Source of the DNA: Cucumis sativus
Lineage: Eukaryota > Streptophyta > Magnoliopsida > Cucurbitales > Cucurbitaceae
Length of the DNA: 64,000 nt
Reading direction: 5' to 3'
Assembly (NCBI RefSeq): GCF_000004075.3
Contig: NC_026655.2
Coordinates: forward strand, 4,092,001-4,156,000
Position numbers and translations under genes: made by a program. Each line of letters starts with the position of its first letter. Positions within the stretch are counted from its first letter, which is position 1. This document shows positions 11,026-24,000 of the stretch, piece after piece. The notes under the pieces are model-generated. The model was given only the letters and a program-made list of their open reading frames with translations. It was not told the origin of the DNA and ran no database searches.

Positions 11026-12592
11026 GTCCTGATTTGGAGTGTGTTGATTTTGGGTTTGTTGATTTTCATTCACTGTGAATTTCAAGTGTTTTGGGGAAGA
11101 AGATTTTGTGGATAAGCAATGTGTAAAATGATGGCCACATAAGATAAGAGTGTAGATTTTCTTGTGGCATTTGTCCACCAATCATAAAAGAGTAATGTGG
11201 GTCAAACTATGTATTCCTATTCTTTGATAATATTTTTGTTTTTAATCTCTTTGTTTTTGTTTTGCTTTAGTTGGTCTTGTATTTGTTAAGTACTTCAGTG
11301 AATTTTTTTAAAAAAAAAAAAATAGTTTTGAGAGTTTGTTTGAATCTTTTGACAAAATAGTTATAAACTTAATTTCCAAAATTATGAGAATGAAACTAAA
11401 ATCATGAGAATGAAAAAGTTTCGCATTTTGAATTAGCAAATGAATATAATGAAACATTTTGTTTTCTTTTTGCAATGAGTATGAGTTTGTTGTTTGACGA
11501 ATCCAATTATATAAAAGCATTGATTTTATGTTTTATATTTTATTAACTTCTTACACATACATAGGCTTTAAGTTTTACAGATCTTCGGACTTCTAATCCC
11601 AAATACTCTCTAAATACATACTTCTCTTGGATTCAATGTATTAAAGGTTCATAGGAATTTTGTAGTACGAAACATTATGATTCTATTCGGAGCAATAATT
11701 TTAACACATCACCAATTTGATCACGAGAAATGTTAAGTGACACCTTTCAATTGTTTAATTTAGGTTAAATTATAGAAAAAGACATTCAAATACATTAACT
11801 TTTCTTCTAACGTTCGGAACAATTTTTCTACACCAAAAGCAGTTTGATGAGAAGCAAGTTTCCCTCCAGCAATCATCTCAGTCACCTTCACGTTGCTTTT
11901 TGTAGATTATCCGTCACCTTATTATCCCTTTCTGCACCATTACGAACCAAACACAATCTTCTGTCATATTTTTAGTATCTATTTTCTAGAAAATGCCAAT
12001 TTCATTCATTGTCTATTATTGAAAATACATAGCATCACAATGTACGAAACTCAATCATTCCCAGTTATGGCATTTTTTATTTTAAGTTATCAGTTATCAG
12101 ATTCAGGCATTTGAATTTCAATTTTCAATCTACCAACTCATACTCATACATTATGTGGCTCCATTGCTCACACATGTGCCTCTAATAACCCATCAAAGAT
12201 TGTCTTGCGCATTGAAAGTACTGATGCTTGTTTCACAAAAAGACAGCATTCACTCTGTCTAACCATAACTATGCCCATGACCCCTGCAACTGAACATGCA
12301 AGCACAAAATAAACATCTCAAAAGAAACAACAAGTCGTGTACACGGTTGAAAAACAATGAAGAAGTGGATTTCAATTCTCTCTCAATCAAATTCATTTAA
12401 ATCGTATAAATATCAAAGACATTTGTCGCTCGACAGAGGGTGGGGGGGGGGGGGGGGGAAGGGAATCATCACTAGGCCATGCAGTAGATCCTTTTCTGAA
12501 TGTCTTATTGCAAGTCTGTGAAGTGAAATAACAGCATTTACAGAGAGAAGTGGGTGATTCAAACCTTCAGATGACAAAACTGCAAACGTCTC
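11026..12592. other. Intergenic, no gene seen
   Basis: AT-rich spacer between the cyclophilin start and the mtSSB stop. It should hold the cyclophilin promoter (11026 to about 11500) and the mtSSB 3' UTR (down to about 12400). A 17-base G run lies at 12442-12458. Short open frames here have no recognisable domain. Confidence 0.5.
12442..12458. repeat. G17 homopolymer
   Basis: Seventeen consecutive G residues, flanked by GAGGGT and AAGGG. The run lies about 135 bases beyond the mtSSB stop codon, so it would be a C-run in that transcript's 3' UTR. Exact length is likely unreliable in any assembly. Confidence 0.95.
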
Positions 12593-14251
12593 TTAGTAAT
12601 AGCCAACACCTCTGAATTCTGATGGGGTGGACTCCTGAGCATTACCTTCTCCCTTCCCCAAAAATACAAGCCGTCCTACATAACAACCAAACTTTATCAA
12701 CGGAGGTCATATGTGGTGATCCTAGGGCCATTTGTTTCAGCATGCATGAATGTCAAGTCAGCACAAAAGCAATCAAATTCTTTATAATTCCTCCGATTCA
12801 CAAAGAATCAGGCCATGAAAAAACAAATGGAAAAACCATAGACCCAACATTATAATTCAAATACCAGTCGGTCAGAATCTATATAGGTTTTTCAGCCTAC
12901 AGAAGAAAATAAATTTGCTTTTCTTTTTTTAGTTAAAATACATATCACGTCCAAGAAAGGACATTCACATCGTAAAGAGGCTGTACCTTCGTCACAGTTC
13001 AGAACAAAACTTGCCGAATTCTTTTTTATTAAAGATGACACAAATGGTATGTAGTTTAATTAAGTAGCCATAATACATGAGGAACTCTATATTCATAGAA
13101 GCAGGGTACTAAAACATAACAAGGGTTGTACCATTTTCTTTTGTAAAAGAAACCGTTTGAAAGAACATATGATTAAAAAAACCACAAAAGACCGCTTTAA
13201 AGAATGAAGGGGTAAGTGATGTACCATTGCCACGAATCGCAACTTCTCTAATACGTCGAACAAGACCAGTGACTTGATCAGTGAAGATTTTGGTCTCCAA
13301 GTTCCCTTCCAAATACAAAATTGAACTGACAAGGACAAATTTACACTGTAAGAATAAAGCTGCAACAAAGAACAGCGAAACTAAGACTACAACAATATCT
13401 TTTGTGAGAAACGGAGTAACATGAACCAGAAAAAAACGATAACTACAAAGTTAATAACGGGCACAGTTTGGAATTCAAATTAATCGAGTACAGCTTCCCA
13501 TCACTATACTAATCAAACATAAGCTCGTTGTTAAGAATTGATGGCAGAATATAAATAAATTTCTATGATATTATCTCCATGTACCTCAGGTAAATGATCA
13601 AGACTGAAATGCTTACCCGGGCACAACATGCTTCATGACGATATTGCCCAGTCTCGTAGGATAAATCGAAACCCGATGCCATTGAACTGCGCACCGATTT
13701 GCATACTCTCTGGGTTCCTCGTTAGCCAAGGGTCTCCGATTATTACGAATACCCCCTGTCCCAACTGATAACAGCGTCACTGTTCTTCCACTCTTCAGCT
13801 GCTTCTGCAATGGACTTTGCCCCACCTTACCCACCAATATAGCCTTCAAGCAAACACGAAATGTCAATAAGATGAAAATGTAAGCAAAAAAACATCGAGA
13901 ATCGAAAGTCTCAAAGCACCTATACATCATCCAACGTACCTTATAAATGCCAGCATCGAGGCCATTTTCCAGAGGTCGATTATAGACCGGTCTCGGTTGG
14001 GTGGGTGATTGGGACGAGGACGGTGAGAGAGAAGGTTGATTAGTTACTGAATTTGAGTCCAATTCCGTGTACAAGTCCGATTCAATACCGGACTCAGTGA
14101 TGTCTGATACCGAGCGGAAGGAAAGGTTATTAGTGCAATAGGTTACTGGGAGGATATCGTAATGATGAGAAGCTTTTGAATTCGATAGGAGAGAGCGGCA
14201 AAGCCTTCTTGACAGTGCAACCATGGAGGTCATCGTCTTCGTAATTGGCAA
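12593..14251 (-). CDS. mtSSB: Mitochondrial single-stranded DNA-binding protein (OB fold)
   Basis: Four exons, 14251-13940, 13843-13617, 13325-13225 and 12675-12593, join in frame to 240 residues. Residues 1 to about 50 are rich in Ser, Arg and Leu with few acids (LSRRLCRSLLSNSKASHH), as in a mitochondrial presequence. A Ser/Pro-rich linker follows. The OB-fold SSB domain then runs from AILVGKVGQSPLQKQL through TVTLLSVGTGG, AVQWHRVSIY and YLEGNLETKIFTDQ to GRLVFLGKG. The C terminus is EFRGVGYY. The tryptophan-containing QWHRV motif and the YLEG strand are the family signatures for binding single-stranded DNA. Role: coats single-stranded mitochondrial DNA during replication, repair and recombination control. 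Alternative in-frame starts exist at 14233 and 14224; the longest is given. The closest Arabidopsis relative is the mtSSB protein, not the OSB group, because no PDF motif is present. Confidence 0.93.
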
Positions 14252-14446
14252 TCTGTAGAGAAACTCAGAAGTTTAGCGCATGGCTTAAACCCTAGAAAGT
14301 TAGAACCCTTCAGATAGTCGAACCGACCCGAACCGTAATCTGGATTATGATGCGGGTTGAGGTTCGGATCGGACCGTGTTTTTTTATTCTTTTTCATGCT
14401 ATTTTATTTAGAGAAATTATTTTCAATATTGTCTAACTTCAAAGTT

Positions 14447-14519
14447 AAAATTAAATCATCCCTACTTAACTTTTCATTTACGATTTTGAAAATTAAATCA
14501 TCCTACTTAACTTTTCATT
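14447..14519. repeat. Tandem duplication, about 33-bp unit
   Basis: AATTAAATCATCC(C)TACTTAACTTTTCATT occurs at 14447-14479 and again at 14488-14519, with one base of length difference. It lies upstream of the mtSSB start codon. Confidence 0.85.
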
Positions 14520-14539
14520 ATATTAATCGTAATTAAAAA

Positions 14540-14565
14540 GGGAAGTGAGGTCGGGAAGTGAGGTC
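14540..14565. repeat. Perfect 13-bp tandem repeat
   Basis: GGGAAGTGAGGTC occurs twice in direct tandem, at 14540-14552 and 14553-14565. Confidence 0.95.
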
Positions 14566-16650
14566 AAAAATTAATCCAACGATAAATAAGGTGTATAGTG
14601 ACAGTTTTATTCATCGAGTTATACTTAAATTCAACTTGATCCATAGAAACGTGTCATGGACAGAAAAAATAAAAAAAAATTATCACTATCGATCATTCGA
14701 ATCTTACGTTAAATCCAAGCAAGTTGCACTTTCGTGTGGTTGTCAAATTTCGTACAACAAAAAAGATTAATAGTGAAGCCTTCAATTATGTCATGAAATT
14801 TGTTTGAGAAGTCCATCAAAGTACACAAATTGATGTTGCTGGGGATAACCAAGTCACAATCCTATTCAAATCCATACAAGATATGCTAGGTACAATGAAT
14901 AACGGGTCATGGTTCTTTGATAATGGTTTAGTTTGTATCATAATATATTATAGCGACCATATTCAATCTCTATCTTTTCAATTTTCATCTTGAATACAAA
15001 ATCTACATTTGCCTATATGTCATGCAACATAGCTCAACTAAAGTTGTATGCACCTCAAGCACTAACGGTTACAACTCATTAACTATAATAACCAACTCAA
15101 CGCCTTAAACACCCACATAACATTTAAATCACATGTGTTTTCAAATTAGATGATGACGTAACAATGTATATTAAAACTCATTAATTAATTTGGTAGATAT
15201 AAGGTATCGTCTATCTTTTCACCAAATACAAATATTTCTATTATTCTAAAACAAATTAAGAGAAAAAAGAAAAAGGTATATTATTTAAAGCAAAGTATCA
15301 ACTTCCATACAAGAATTGGAGCAAAATATGAAACAAAAAAAAAGTAAATAATTGAAAGTTCATTTTTAAAAAATGAATTTGTTTTGTCTTAAACTTGATG
15401 ACAATAATATGAAAGGAAACATGAAACAAACAAAAGCAAACAAACTATGAACTAAATGAATAAATAACTCAAACAAAACAAAAACAAACAAACTACGTGA
15501 CCGCACGACCCATATTCTGCATTTTCCTTCTAAAATATAGTTTTAATATAATAAGGATGTGGGTAGGGCGTATGAACTATGAATTAATTATTTATGCATC
15601 ATCCATTTATTTACTCACAATTGTATCCACCATACACGTGGCAGATATGGAATTTTAACCGTGAGATCATCACCTAAAACGTGCTCTAAGATACCCCGTA
15701 GATACTTCTTAAAAAAAATCACATACCATAAATTAAATCATAAGTAATTTTGAGTAATATTGATATTTTTGCATATCGCTTCATTGTTTAATTATAATTT
15801 GTCGTGTGATAAATTTTGTCTTGATTTTTTAAATTTTTTCTATGTGTATAATAGTAAATATATCATATACTATGTCTATTTATTTATTGTGTGTCAGGTC
15901 AACATACTTTTAAAACAAGGTGTGGTTCTTCGAATGGAGATTATGGTATTTCAGTACTAAATACTTTCTTACGTAATGAGATGTGTAAATATTAACTTGG
16001 ATACCATATGAACATTATAACTCTATTGGTATAGTTATTATGTAATACTTCCCTCTACTAAAATTTTAATGTTCTTTTGTTTGTGGGTCTAGCTATTATA
16101 ATTCTTCAAACTATTATAGTCACCCCTCGTTTCAAATGTTTGTTAAGAAAGCGAATCTAAAGGAGGTGAAAAAGAAGGAAAATGGAGTCTTGAAAAATGG
16201 AAACATTGAAGGAAAAAAGAGAAAGTAAGATAAGAAAATGCTTCAATGGAAAATAAGAGAGAAGATAACAATAATTTACTAAGGAGATTATTAATGCTTG
16301 TCACTCTCTTTCAATGTCTTTCCAAGTATAAAGTCAGCTTCTATGGCTTTCTTTAAAACAGAGCGTATCAAATTCCAAATTATCCATTAACAGATTAACC
16401 AAGCTTTTACGTTGTCTCTTCAATGGCGGACTCGCCAGAGCTTTGATCACAATATTCCACCATTCAAAAAATACTTTGGAGCGAAACGGAACACAGAATT
16501 ATCATTACAGACCATCTAGAGGCCCACGAAAACAGAGCAGAGAGAAGAGAAGTTCATATTTCAGAGACAGCAAAATCCCAGTCAAATCACTACAGAGTTT
16601 CCTCCCATCTATTTCCACTGGGGTGTCTCAATTAATTGCATTTCATAATC

Positions 16651-16669
16651 CTCTCTCTCTCTCTCTCTC
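16651..16669. repeat. CT microsatellite in USP leader
   Basis: (CT)9 lies about 85 bases upstream of the start codon at 16753, probably within the 5' UTR. CT tracts are common near plant transcription starts. Confidence 0.85.
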
Positions 16670-16752
16670 CTTATCTCTGTCAATACATCTATGGCGATAT
16701 TCGATTTACAGAGATAGGCGGAAGAATCGCGAGTTTCTTGGTGAAAAGAGAG

Positions 16753-19069
16753 ATGGATTTGAGAAAAATCGTGGTGATTGTTGAGGATGTTGAAGTAGCA
16801 AGAACAGCGTTGAAATGGGCGCTTAATAATCTAATGCGCTATGGCGATTTGATTACTCTTCTTCATGTATTTCCTTCTACAAGATCCAAAAGTAGTTCCA
16901 AAGTTCGTAATCGCCGATTGAATGGCTATCAATTGGCCCTAACTTTCAGAGACCTCTGTAACACTTTCCCTAATGTAAGTTTTCCCATTACAAATTTTTC
17001 TTGTTTCTTCATTCCTTTTGTTATACTGATGATTTGAGTAACGATAATCATTTTATAGGGTTATGTTACAGACAAAGGTAGAAATTGTTGTGACGGAAGG
17101 CGATCAAGAAGGTAGAAAGATCACGGCCATTGTTAGAGAAATTGGAGCTTCTGTGCTTGTAGTTGGACTCCATAGCCATAGCTTTCTATACAAGTAAGTT
17201 TTTTCAAAATTAATCAATTATTTCACCGTGTTGATGGATTATTGTTTTCATTAGAACTCTGGGAATCTTCATTAATTATTATGTAATTTATGATCCTGAT
17301 CTGCCATTAATGAAGGGGGTCCTGTCCTGTCTGTTTACAACTTTTTGTACTGAATGGATCAGAGCCAGAGAGATTTTCTCTTCCCCATGTTTAGAAGTTA
17401 AGAACAGAGGATGGAAAAGAGAAACTTTCTGGGAAATTGCTCAAGAAATTGGTCAACTATGTTAGGTTAAGACAGTGTCTCAATGGGTTTAGAATTTTTT
17501 AATCTTTGTTTTCTTATGTGATTAACATGCATGATCATTGTCTAATTAGGATTTTGTGCTTTCTTTAATAGCAGAGGAGTGGTTATTGTTAATTAGATCT
17601 TTATATATATATATATATATACTCATTCCATGTGTATTGCTAAGAACAAATTTAATACCATCCTACTTACAACTATACTTAAATGTCAATTAAACCATCA
17701 ACTTTTTGTGTTTTGGCTTTGATCTTTTCATCACAAAAATGCCTCTTACCTGACAATTTTATTACAAGCCAAAACCAAAAGTACCAAATTTCTTTTTTAT
17801 GATAATTGGATAGGACCCATTTAATAACAGTCAGTGTCACTCTTTCTTATCATCCACCCAAAATATGTCATCTTTTGATATGACTTGGTGTGGTGGGAGA
17901 GAAGTTTCCTTTCCTTAACTTGGGATTTTGAATCATGGGTATGTCTATTGTGTGAGAATATGGTTCATAAAACTAATGTTAGGTGTTGTTTTAGCCTTAA
18001 AAGTTATATAAAATACCTCCTAAACTCCATCCATGTGTCCATCTTCTCTTTGCAGTTCATTTCAATAGGATGCCAAAAGAAATTAAGAATAGAAAATTAA
18101 TACACAATAATGTAATGTATAAATGTGTAAGCAAAAAGAAAAAAATGGGTGCTAACATATAATGCACTCAATTATTTTTCTTGCATAAATTGAGTGGTTA
18201 ACTATTAGGTGAAATTTTACCTAATAACACACCTTCTAGAAAAATAAATATTTATGTTATTTTTCCTAGGAGATGTGAATGTTATACTATATCTAATATT
18301 AGTTGATAAAGTAATGATCAAATTAATTAAATGGGATTTGTATTTGCAATGCATTCAAAATATGTCTAACCTTTAGTTGAGTTCAATTAGACAAAACTTT
18401 AAATATATAGAATATCTACTTGATACAAGATTAAAAGTTGAGAATATTTTAGGTTTAGGAAAAGGTAGGTTAAATCATTCAAAACTCAAATTGATTGATT
18501 CTCCTCTGTGGGCGTGAAATATAGAGAAAGACCTTACAACTAGGGAAAGAAATAACATTGTTACATTGCATGCTATATTACCATTAGCGATTTCATTTAC
18601 GAGAGATTGTTTTCACTCTCCCTTCTTTGAATCAAAAAGAGAGAAATAATTAAAAATAACTAGCATTTTGTTTGTTAATAGGATGGCTATGGAGGAAGAA
18701 GATTTAACCAGAATTTTCAATTGCAAAGTGCTGGCAATCAAGCAAGCAACGAACACAGCGGAAGAATCACAAAAGACCAAGAGTGTGGAAGTTATAGCTG
18801 CAACTACGAACGGTTCAACCAATATGGAGTTCTCCCAGATCGAGATTGCTAAATTACAGTAAGCTAATTAAGCTAATCACTGAATTTAAATACCATTACT
18901 GGAAATATTTCTTATTCTTTATTTGAACTTGAACTTGATATTATTATATATACATATATATTGCAGAGCTCCTGAAGTTCCTATACAGAAAATTCCATAC
19001 AGAATTTGCCCCGACCCTTATGCGATTATTTGGAGATCGAAGAAATCAACAAGAAGATGGACTTTGTGA
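16753..19069 (+). CDS. Universal stress protein (USP) family-like protein
   Basis: Four exons join in frame: 16753-16974, 17072-17193, 18682-18858 and 18967-19069. They give 207 residues. The start MDLRKIVVIVED is the first ATG that directly opens the USP fold. The first strand and helix are clear (KIVVIVEDVEVARTALKWAL, then LITLLHVFPS). The middle strands follow (VEIVVTEGDQEGRKI, then GASVLVVGLHSHS). The family ATP loop of the type GxxGx9GS is not seen, so this probably belongs to the non-ATP-binding plant subgroup. The C terminus (PYRICPDPYAIIW) is plant-specific. Role in the family: small cytoplasmic stress-responsive proteins; the exact function is unknown. Intron 2 (17194-18681, 1488 bp) is long and empty of recognisable genes. 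Confidence 0.85.
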
Positions 19070-20424
19070 CAAACAACCACACCCAGACCTTCTTTATTTA
19101 TCTCAACCTTCATTCATTCCACTAATGCTCCTTTATGTTCTATCTCTTTCCCACACTTCTTTTTAGACCTTGCCAATAATGGAGTTCTTTTTTGTCATTG
19201 TCAACAACAACGTATGCCTTGTACACCACACATCCAGTGTAGATGAAAAAAAGTGCACTACAATTGTAATCCATTTTATCTGATATATATATATAGGTTT
19301 TGCAGTTTTTCTTTGTGTGTTTCTATACAATTACTTTATACCTTGATCTTGTCTCTCTGCACACTCTTGAGACGTTTTATTTAATATAACAAAGGTTGTG
19401 AATGTACATATGAAATGTAGTTGAGCTCGTGGCAAATCTAGAGTATAGGGAACCCACACCTATTGAGAAAGGTTGAACATATTATTTTTTCAATATTGTT
19501 TACATTCTTTTATTTTCATATTTTCACTGGTCGGATTTTCTTAGTGACATCACTAAACAATATAGATTTACAGTAAAATGTAATGCAACGAAAATCTAAA
19601 AAAATGTTTTAAAAACTTTTAGATGTTAAAAAAGAACTTTTAAAAATTTATGGTTAACGGATTAAAAAGTTTAAAGACTACAGAGAAAGTTTGTGAATTC
19701 AAATGGGATTTTATGATATATAGTTTTGTAATATATTAAATTAAATTATCATCATTTTAGAAAGTTGAATGACGTAAGTGTTTTAAATAAATTGATTATT
19801 TATATTATCATTTAGTGTAGTATCCAAGTCTGTCTGGAATTGTTTTTCTTTTCTATAAATAAATAAATAAACCAAAAGTCTGCTTGGAATTATTATGAGC
19901 TGATCTCATACCAAGTGGGTGAACCACATAGTTTCTAAAAGATCATATCAATGGCCCAATTTATTCAATGTTTTGAAATTTTAATTATTTATTCAAATAC
20001 AGAAATAAAGAGATTTCATTTTATAATTATAAACTTCTTAAATACCGTTAATATTTATCCATTGTTAGTCCATAATTAATCATGTACTATAGATTAAATG
20101 ATAAAATTTTATTTTTGGTATGATCAAAACATTTTAGTTAAGGAAATACGTGTGGATAGATTAGATGGAACTGTGGAGTAAATTTAATGGAGGGCATGTC
20201 GAGATGAACTAGATGGAAGGAAACATATAGTATATTTTACATACACTCAACATGATTACTTCCACTCTATATATATTATATACTATACAAAGGAGAAATT
20301 TGCAAAAACAGGGCCGAAGTAAAACCCAAAGGAGCATCCCCAATTCTCACCCATTCACATGCTTAGGTGACCTACCTGAAATCACCCGCGCGTGACGTTT
20401 AAAGATACTAAAGCTCCATTCAAC
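19070..20424. other. Intergenic, convergent 3' ends, no gene seen
   Basis: This should contain the 3' UTRs of the USP-like gene (from the left) and of the unknown gene (from the right). The rest is AT-rich spacer, with a TATATATA run near 19285. Confidence 0.5.
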
Positions 20425-20913
20425 TCAGTATACCTGGCGGTGATTGGTTGCAAGAAAGGCGGGCAACGGGCTGGCACGTGGCGACCGTAACGGAACTTCG
20501 TTCAGCTGTTTCCCGTTACTATCGTAATAAATTACGCCCGAGAAATCCAACGGCTCACACTTATCTCCCATCAAGATCGCCTTCTGCCATACTCCGCCGT
20601 CTCCCCACTCCTCCTCCTCCGCATCGCCGGCGCCGCGCTTATTCTTCTTCTTATGAATTAACGTGTTGCTTATGTTCTTCAGAAACCGCTTCGGGCGAAG
20701 CTGGGGTGACCTTAACTCTAATCGCGGCAACTGCTTCGATTTCAGTTTTATTTGAAGCTTTTTTGATACTCTGTTCGCTTGTTTCGCACAGAGCGCCATC
20801 AGAGTCGATAAAGAGACGATCAAAGTCGCTGCTGCTCGCCTTGGCGTTGCTAGGACAGAGCCACCGCCGGAGATGGAGGTGGAGCCGCCGCGTTCCGGAG
20901 TGGATTGACTCAT
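20425..20913 (-). CDS. Intronless plant-specific protein of unknown function
   Basis: A single open frame of 162 residues; base composition is clearly richer in GC than the surroundings. The N terminus is Ser/Gly-rich, then comes a hydrophobic Ala/Leu stretch (ATLIVSLSTLMALCAKQAN, too weak for a firm membrane call). Next is a strongly basic segment (KKLQIKLKSKQ ... RPKRFLKN, KKKNKRG) and an acidic patch (AEEEEWGDGG). The C-terminal third carries a motif I recognise as conserved in a small plant family without a named domain: VWQKAILMGDKCEPLDFSG followed by VIYYD and PLRSPR. No enzyme motif is visible. The basic stretch could be a nuclear-localisation signal. A TATA box about 110 bases upstream supports the start. 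G-box/ABRE-like and W-box-like motifs lie 0.9-1.0 kb upstream and suggest stress regulation, which is inference. Confidence 0.85.
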   Translation of the reverse strand: MSQSTPERGGSTSISGGGSVLATPRRAAATLIVSLSTLMALCAKQANRVSKKLQIKLKSKQLPRLELRSPQLRPKRFLKNISNTLIHKKKNKRGAGDAEEEEWGDGGVWQKAILMGDKCEPLDFSGVIYYDSNGKQLNEVPLRSPRASPLPAFLATNHRQVY

Positions 20914-21022
20914 GCTTGAGGAAAATTGGAAATGGGAAAAGGTTAATTAAAAACTTTCGATTTAGGGATATTATTATTATTTGAGAAGAAGTGAAGTTTT
21001 TGAATTTGAGAACTTTGGTTTG

Positions 21023-21030
21023 TATTTATA
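21023..21030 (-). promoter_or_regulatory. TATA box of the unknown gene at 20425-20913
   Basis: TATAAATA on the minus strand, 110 bases upstream of the start codon at 20913. It is the best TATA match in this stretch. Confidence 0.6.
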
Positions 21031-24000
21031 GTGGTCTTAGTCATCGTTAATTAGAACATCTAGAAAGAAACGACACCGTATGACCTCGTCAGTTTAATTT
21101 TTATAATTAACAAAAAGTGGATTATTTTTTCATTTTTCGATTTTCTTTTTCTATATTTCAACGGACTAGATTTGAAGATATGACAATAAGATATTGTGAA
21201 AAATAAATAAATTGTTGAAGTAAACCACATTTGATTTTTGGCGATAAAAAAACAAAAAAGATGGAATCTTCATTGAATTAAAATATATATATGTACAAAT
21301 AAAATACATAATTATAAAGAGTTGAAGACTTAAAAGTATTTATATAATTCAATCAAATATTTGATATCTTGAATCTTTCAAAGTAGTTTTAGAGTCTAGT
21401 GGTCACCTCACCTAGAAGCCCAAGAGCTTAAACCTTAAGCCTTTGAAACATTTTTCTAAACTATATCGTTAATTAAGATTTGAAAATTATCTTCCAAGTT
21501 GAAAAACATTCCCTTCTAAATAAATAGCCATAATTTTAATTTAAAGTTGTCTTGTAAAGAGAAATAAAAACACGTGTATATATTAAGAGGAGATAGTGGA
21601 GCAATGATTTAAGATTAATAAAGCAAGTGAATTCATATTTAGAGGTTAATTATTGTTTAATTAAAGGATTTGTGTTGATGTGAAAATCGTGGTGGATTTT
21701 TAGGTTTTCCACTAAATACAGCGGATAAAAATGGAAAAGAGCACTAGAGAGAGAGATTAGTGGGATTCATCTCGTTTGCCACGTGTCAGAGAGGGAGAAG
21801 AGAGATTGCAATTGCCACGTAGATGTGTGCAAACAAAAGCAATTTAAATGAAGTGGGAGAAAGTGGGTGGGGAGGTGGAGTCGTACGTTGACTCAGCGTG
21901 CAACTTGGCACTTTTGGTGTTTCGTATTGCTTTCGACCCCACCACTTTGGGTATTTCAAAATGCTGCCACATTTAAAGTTTAATTTTAATATAAGGTCGA
22001 GATTAGAGAATATTGTCACACCATAAAAAAAAATGCCTTTTTCTTTTTTACGAGGAATAAAAAAGGTTTTGTTTAATGCTACTTTTATCAAAGATCAGAA
22101 TTTTAGCTTTAAATTCTATCACCAACCTATAAAAATAATATTTTGACGTTATATTTATCGATTCATACTATATGTGTTTAACACGATGAAATGTGTTAAG
22201 ATTGACTATTTTTAGTTTACATGTTACATGTCTATATTTTTTAAAGTTTTTTTTTTCTCGAAGAGGGATAAAAGTTCGCTTTAGTAAAAGTTTTAAGTAA
22301 TAAGAATAAAATATTTAGTGAGATAAATAAATAAAATTAAAAAGTACGTATAAAATAGTGAGACGAATAAAATTAAATAGGTACAAGAAAATTATATACA
22401 AATAGAATTAACTTTATTGCTTAAAAAAAGTAATACTCGAGATAAGAATGAGCTTAAAGGAATATTTAGACGACTAAAATAAACAAATTGACACAAAAAG
22501 TTAGGATTCTTTGATTCTATACATAAGGACGTTTTCTTTTTCTTTTTAAATAAAATTTTGCTATGTTCCTTTTAGCTCATCAATCTTTTGTATGTTCAAA
22601 GTTCAAATCGTTAGAAAGAGCAAAGCTTAACTAATAGTATAGTGTACGCTCAATACACAAGTTTGTGGCCTAAAACTTCAAATTTCTATTCATTTACTAA
22701 AAATTCAATCTTATACTTGAAAAAAAATAAAATAAAATGTTAAAGACATATAAAACGTGACAAATGACATATTAATTATAATGGAATCCAGCAAAGTTTG
22801 ATAGGAGGTCTTTCCAATTTGGCTTGCACTTCAACTCCAATATTTTGATTGCCTTCAAAGCTTTTATCATATCATTTTGATTAGGTGTGCAATTTTATCA
22901 TATCTTTCTTGGGCATGATATTTGTTGATCAACTTTTCACCTATACTTTAATTTTGGAACTATATTATAGCTATATTAGTGGCTTCATTAAATATTAAAT
23001 CATTCAATCTTTCCCTAATTTCTACCAAAATGCAAAAGATTGTCCTAATTAATTAGGTGGTATGTAGTTCCACATCCTTGCTCATTGACATACACTTAAA
23101 GTGGGTAGTATGATATTAAAAGCATGAATGGTGTTTGAAATGTCAATTTCATAAGTTGTTCTATGAAATATAGTACTTTGACAAGATGAAAATCTTCAAT
23201 ATTGCAAACTTTTATAGAGTATTTTCGCATATTTATATATATAAAAAATTCACTTTTTCATATTTTTCAATAAAATGTAAAAGTAACCCTATTCAATTTT
23301 GGGTAATTACTTTTACCATTGAATTCGTGTTTGAACATCTTAAAATTTACCTTTCAAATCATTTTTTATACGTTCTAATGTTTAGAGACTCTACGAGCTA
23401 AAAGGGAATTTTATGTCGTGGATTCGAATTGAAACTCAAAAAACTAGTTAAACATCAAAATCACAATCTAAACACTTAAAGGCATATATATAATTAGACC
23501 TAAATCTAATATCCTTACAAAACACCCAACATTCTCTATCGATTATTATTAGAATGTTATAAATAAATAAGCACGGGATATTTGATATAAGCATCATATT
23601 AATAGATAATACTAGGTTTAAACACGAATTGAATATGAGTTCACTCTGTATAATTTATTAACTAATTTGATTGAAATTTTTGAATACGAAAATAATTCAT
23701 CCATGATTAACCTAAATATTTTTTTTTATTGAAAAAATTCACATTCTCGTACTTTACTATTTTTGCTAAAAATTCTAAATTTATAATTTAATGTTGAAAG
23801 TGACTGGAACCCATATGACGCATTTTGGTTGGGACGTTATTGGGTTACATTTGTTGTTATTATTTAATGGTTGAAAAGTCATATGGCTTAATTAATTAGG
23901 TCAGCTATCTGCTAATTAAATCTCTCTACCTTGTCACTGTCTTCATTAATTTGTTAACAAATTAATCCTTCTAAAGCCGTTGCGGCTCATGCAATTTAAT

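Larger units (their letters stand above)
14252..16752. other. Intergenic, no gene seen; small tandem repeats
   Basis: This region lies between two divergent gene starts. The right end (about 16380-16752) is the leader and promoter of the USP-like gene, with a CT tract at 16651-16669. Two local tandem duplications are listed separately. The rest is AT-rich and without recognisable features. Confidence 0.5.

Noticed and set aside
20448-20984. 178-codon plus-strand frame
   Set aside because: It is the antisense shadow of the intronless minus-strand gene, which has the conserved WQKAILMGDKC motif, a TATA box and a good start.
21786-22091. 101-codon minus-strand frame in the spacer
   Set aside because: No similarity recognised, and it overlaps the ABRE/W-box region upstream of the unknown gene.
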